DNA from: CAYRVF01 sp964427535
Lineage (GTDB): Bacteria; Chloroflexota; Ktedonobacteria; Ktedonobacterales; JADMIN01
DNA: 39,376 nucleotides
Direction: 5' to 3'
Assembly (NCBI GenBank): GCA_964427535.1
Contig: CAYRVF010000037.1
Coordinates: forward strand, 1-39,376
In this document: positions 37,669 to 39,376 of the stretch, one piece after another
Layout of the letters: every line of letters begins with the position of its first letter
Numbering within the stretch: the first letter of the stretch is position 1
Made by a program: the position numbers and the translations under genes
Notes under the pieces: model-generated
What the model was told of the DNA's origin: nothing
Seen by the model: only the letters and a program-made list of their open reading frames with translations
Databases searched by the model: none

Positions 37669-38487
37669 TTACGCTTCGAGTACGGGGCGGCACGAGCGGC
37701 AGGGTCGGTATCCCGCAGCGCGGGCCTCGGACTCGGAGTGGAACAGGACACGGTGCCGGTCGGTGATGAGCTGGCCGTGCCCGCAGCTCGGGTAGCAGAA
37801 GACATGCGTCGTATCACTGCCGATGTAGCGCACGCCCTCGCGCGCAAGGTCCTCTAACGCGTCGGCTGCAAGCCCTTCGGATTCGAGCACCTCGCTCTTG
37901 GTGACACCCACCATGCTGTAGCGGCCCAGGTGGCCGTCGCTGCGCACGACCCGGTGGCACGGAATGAACAAGGGAACGGGGTTGCGACGCAGCACCGATC
38001 CGACGGCGCGCACCGCCTTTGGACGGCCGATCTCGCGGGCGACCCAGGAGTAGGGCCGCACCTCGCCATGAGGAATCTCTAGCGCCTTCATCAGCACGGC
38101 GCGCTCGAACTCCGAGAGCGTACGTAGATCGAACGTGACCCGCCGCGAGCGCCGTTCGCCAGTGAGCTGCCGAATGAGCGCGCGTTGGAGGTCGGCGGGC
38201 GGCTGTTCGGCAGGATACACCGGACGGTCAAACTCGGCGCGGAACATCTTCTCGAACGCGGCCGCATCACCCGCATGCGATACCCGCGACACGCCCAGCC
38301 GATTATACGCGACGTACACGCCTCCCACAGGCGTCTGCAGGAGAAAGTAGGTATCCGCGAGTCCAGTCTCGACGAGCACGCGCCGGGAGAGCGCTGGCGG
38401 GGCGCTCAGCGTGGAAGAGAGCCCGCGCAGACCTCGCACGATCTGGCGACATTCGCCGATGCCCTGTGGCACCTGATCTCGTCCCAT
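37669..38487 (-). CDS. O6-alkylguanine-DNA alkyltransferase fused to a C-terminal Ada zinc domain
   Basis: A 272-residue protein. A methyltransferase N-terminal-like part (about 45-115) precedes an Ogt/MGMT domain with acceptor C177 in IPCHRVV (PCHRV motif), the helix-turn-helix YSWVAREIGRPKAVRAVGSVLRRNP, and the downstream GRYSMVG...KSEVLESEG. A further domain (about 219-270) has the Ada zinc-binding layout: C231 and C235 in TTHVFCYPSC, C263 and C266 in YRPCRSCRP; in Ada the first of these accepts methyl groups from phosphotriesters. Ada carries this domain at the N-terminus with an AraC HTH; here it is C-terminal and the AraC part is missing. The start is 3 nt after the sigma factor stop, with SD GAGGTGA inside that gene: translational coupling is likely. 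Confidence 0.9.
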   Translation of the reverse strand: MGRDQVPQGIGECRQIVRGLRGLSSTLSAPPALSRRVLVETGLADTYFLLQTPVGGVYVAYNRLGVSRVSHAGDAAAFEKMFRAEFDRPVYPAEQPPADLQRALIRQLTGERRSRRVTFDLRTLSEFERAVLMKALEIPHGEVRPYSWVAREIGRPKAVRAVGSVLRRNPVPLFIPCHRVVRSDGHLGRYSMVGVTKSEVLESEGLAADALEDLAREGVRYIGSDTTHVFCYPSCGHGQLITDRHRVLFHSESEARAAGYRPCRSCRPVLEA

Positions 38488-38490
38488 ATG

Positions 38491-39102
38491 TCATCTCACC
38501 TCGCTCGGCTGGGCTACCAGCGCCCGGCGCAAGAGCAGTGTTCCCCGGTGTACGTCTGATTTTACCGTGCCAAGCGGCAGGTCGAGGAGGTCGGCGATCT
38601 CACGGTAGGCGAACCCTTCGACGTGGCGCAGCACGACGGCGATGCGGAGTCTGCGTGGCAGCTCGGCGACGAGCGCGCCGAGCTCACGCTGTCCTTCGAC
38701 CGCGAGTGTAGCACTCTCAGGTCTGCCTTCCTCGGCATCTTCCAGCCAGGTCGCGCCCGCCGCGTCGGTCTCCAGCGAGACCTGGGGCAGATGCTTGCCG
38801 CGTACCCGGTTGCGGACGACGTTCACCGCGATCTGATAGAGCCAGGGTCGGACCTGCAGCGCCTCGATGCGCTCGCTCGGATACCGTTGCAGGGCTGTGT
38901 AGCCCCGCACGAACGTATCCTGCGCCACCTCCTCGGCGTCCTGGGGGTTGCCGGTGAGGCGATAGGCAAAGGCGTAGATGCGGTCCTGATAGAGAGAGAC
39001 AAGCTGCTCGAATGCGGCATCGAGGTTGCGTGCGAGCAGCGTAGCCAGGTGGCTCTGCTCGCACGCCGCGCTCGGTGCGGTCATTCGGATCGCTCCTGTC
39101 AT
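38491..39102 (-). CDS. ECF-type RNA polymerase sigma-70 factor
   Basis: 203 residues if started at ATG 39102 (GGAGG 8 nt upstream), which overlaps the stop of the upstream small gene as ATGA; ATG 39084 is also usable. Region 2 is clear (FEQLVSLYQDRIYAFAYRLTG then DAEEVAQDTFVRGY and PWLYQIAVNVVRNRVRG), and region 4 contains LPRRLRIAVVLRHVEGFAYREIADLLDLPLGTVKSDVHRG. Group IV sigma factors direct polymerase to stress regulons and usually control their own operon. No classical anti-sigma gene follows; instead the DNA-repair alkyltransferase does. A GCAACTTTT stretch on the minus strand (39341-39333) upstream of the operon resembles some ECF -35 elements, but I am unsure. Confidence 0.92.
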   Translation of the reverse strand: MTGAIRMTAPSAACEQSHLATLLARNLDAAFEQLVSLYQDRIYAFAYRLTGNPQDAEEVAQDTFVRGYTALQRYPSERIEALQVRPWLYQIAVNVVRNRVRGKHLPQVSLETDAAGATWLEDAEEGRPESATLAVEGQRELGALVAELPRRLRIAVVLRHVEGFAYREIADLLDLPLGTVKSDVHRGTLLLRRALVAQPSEVR

Positions 39103-39251
39103 CCTGTGCGCCTCCGACGCGTCACTAAACTCCGGCGTCTGAGCCATTCCCACTCGCGCGCGTCGACGCCATCACGGCTGTCTGTGCTGGTGTGTAACGC
39201 GGCGAGTCCGAGAAGTGCGATTCCGCCAAGAATCAGCACGTCGATGCCCAT
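39099..39251 (-). CDS. 50-residue single-pass membrane peptide coupled to the ECF sigma gene
   Basis: MGIDVLILGGIALLGLAAL starts a hydrophobic segment (about residues 3-19), followed by a polar part and a very basic end (RRRSLVTRRRRTG). The ATG at 39251 has GGAGAG 6 nt upstream. A longer frame to 39326 lacks an SD. Its stop overlaps the sigma ATG as ATGA, so the two are translationally coupled. The basic C-terminus would be cytoplasmic and near the membrane. A small membrane regulator of the sigma factor is one idea, but no family is recognised and I keep it as hypothetical. Confidence 0.6.
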   Translation of the reverse strand: MGIDVLILGGIALLGLAALHTSTDSRDGVDAREWEWLRRRSLVTRRRRTG

Positions 39252-39376
39252 GTGGTTCTCTCCCGCGAGGCGTCGCTTCGGGCCCGACTTCGCGCCTCGC
39301 ACATTCACTATCTGGAACACACGCAACGCATGAAAAGTTGCGGGTGCGAGGGAGAAATGACACTGAGATCGATCGT

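Noticed and set aside
37632..37847. Separate small gene at the end of the alkyltransferase
   Set aside because: It is another frame over the Ada zinc domain, whose Cys motifs are in the main frame.
1..39376. CRISPR array, tRNA or rRNA genes, insertion sequence or prophage
   Set aside because: No regularly spaced direct repeats, no cloverleaf or rRNA-like stretches, and no transposase, integrase or phage genes were seen.

Overview
The window is a high-GC, densely packed bacterial chromosome segment with 33 supportable protein genes and no rRNA, tRNA, CRISPR array or transposase that I can see. Gene content (stand-alone four-Cys L28, Asp23-FakA-DegV group, PilJ/PixJ-type chemosensory cluster with a PATAN protein, CGNR regulator, CHAP proteins, Pro/Gly/Tyr-rich low-complexity tails) together with many intergenic C-rich/G-rich palindromes suggests a Chloroflexota member, possibly of the Ktedonobacteria type. 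That placement is inference from gene style, not from a marker-gene comparison.

Layout. 1-4.7 kb: 5' part of lpdA (minus), a slipin (plus), then an acyl-CoA ligase/crotonase pair (minus). 4.7-8.6 kb: rpmB (minus) divergent from asp23-fakA-degV, a likely fatty acid kinase locus. 8.9-11.8 kb: a small membrane protein and a KDPG-aldolase-family protein with an unusual tail (both minus), then leuB (plus) behind a good sigma-70 promoter. 12.1-22.4 kb: a seven-gene minus-strand chemosensory cluster, in transcription order PATAN/DUF4388 protein, two single-domain response regulators, CheW, a chemoreceptor without an extracellular sensor domain, a 1598-residue hybrid CheA and a small coiled-coil protein. 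The order matches cyanobacterial pix/pil-type phototaxis and pilus-motility operons, with no CheR or CheB. 22.8-29.3 kb: an orphan GlcE-like oxidase subunit, a GT4 glycosyltransferase (minus), then a TPR protein, a Roadblock/LC7 protein and ndk (plus).

29.7-39.3 kb is the accessory part: a small Cys-rich protein behind a near-consensus promoter, a CPBP membrane protease, two paralogous secreted CHAP-domain proteins, an MFS exporter divergent from a CGNR zinc-finger regulator with a perfect 12-bp inverted repeat between them, a membrane-anchored PD40-type propeller, and a coupled operon of a 50-residue membrane peptide, an ECF sigma factor and an alkyltransferase whose Ada-type zinc domain sits at the C-terminus.

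The most novel-looking signal is the leader shared by the two CHAP genes. Both 5' regions fold into the same two consecutive hairpins, base changes between the copies keep the pairing through G-U wobbles, and in one copy the Shine-Dalgarno sequence lies in the loop of a third hairpin whose stem includes the start codon. This looks like an undescribed cis-regulatory RNA. Second in interest are the sigma/alkyltransferase operon and the operator-like repeat between the exporter and the CGNR gene.
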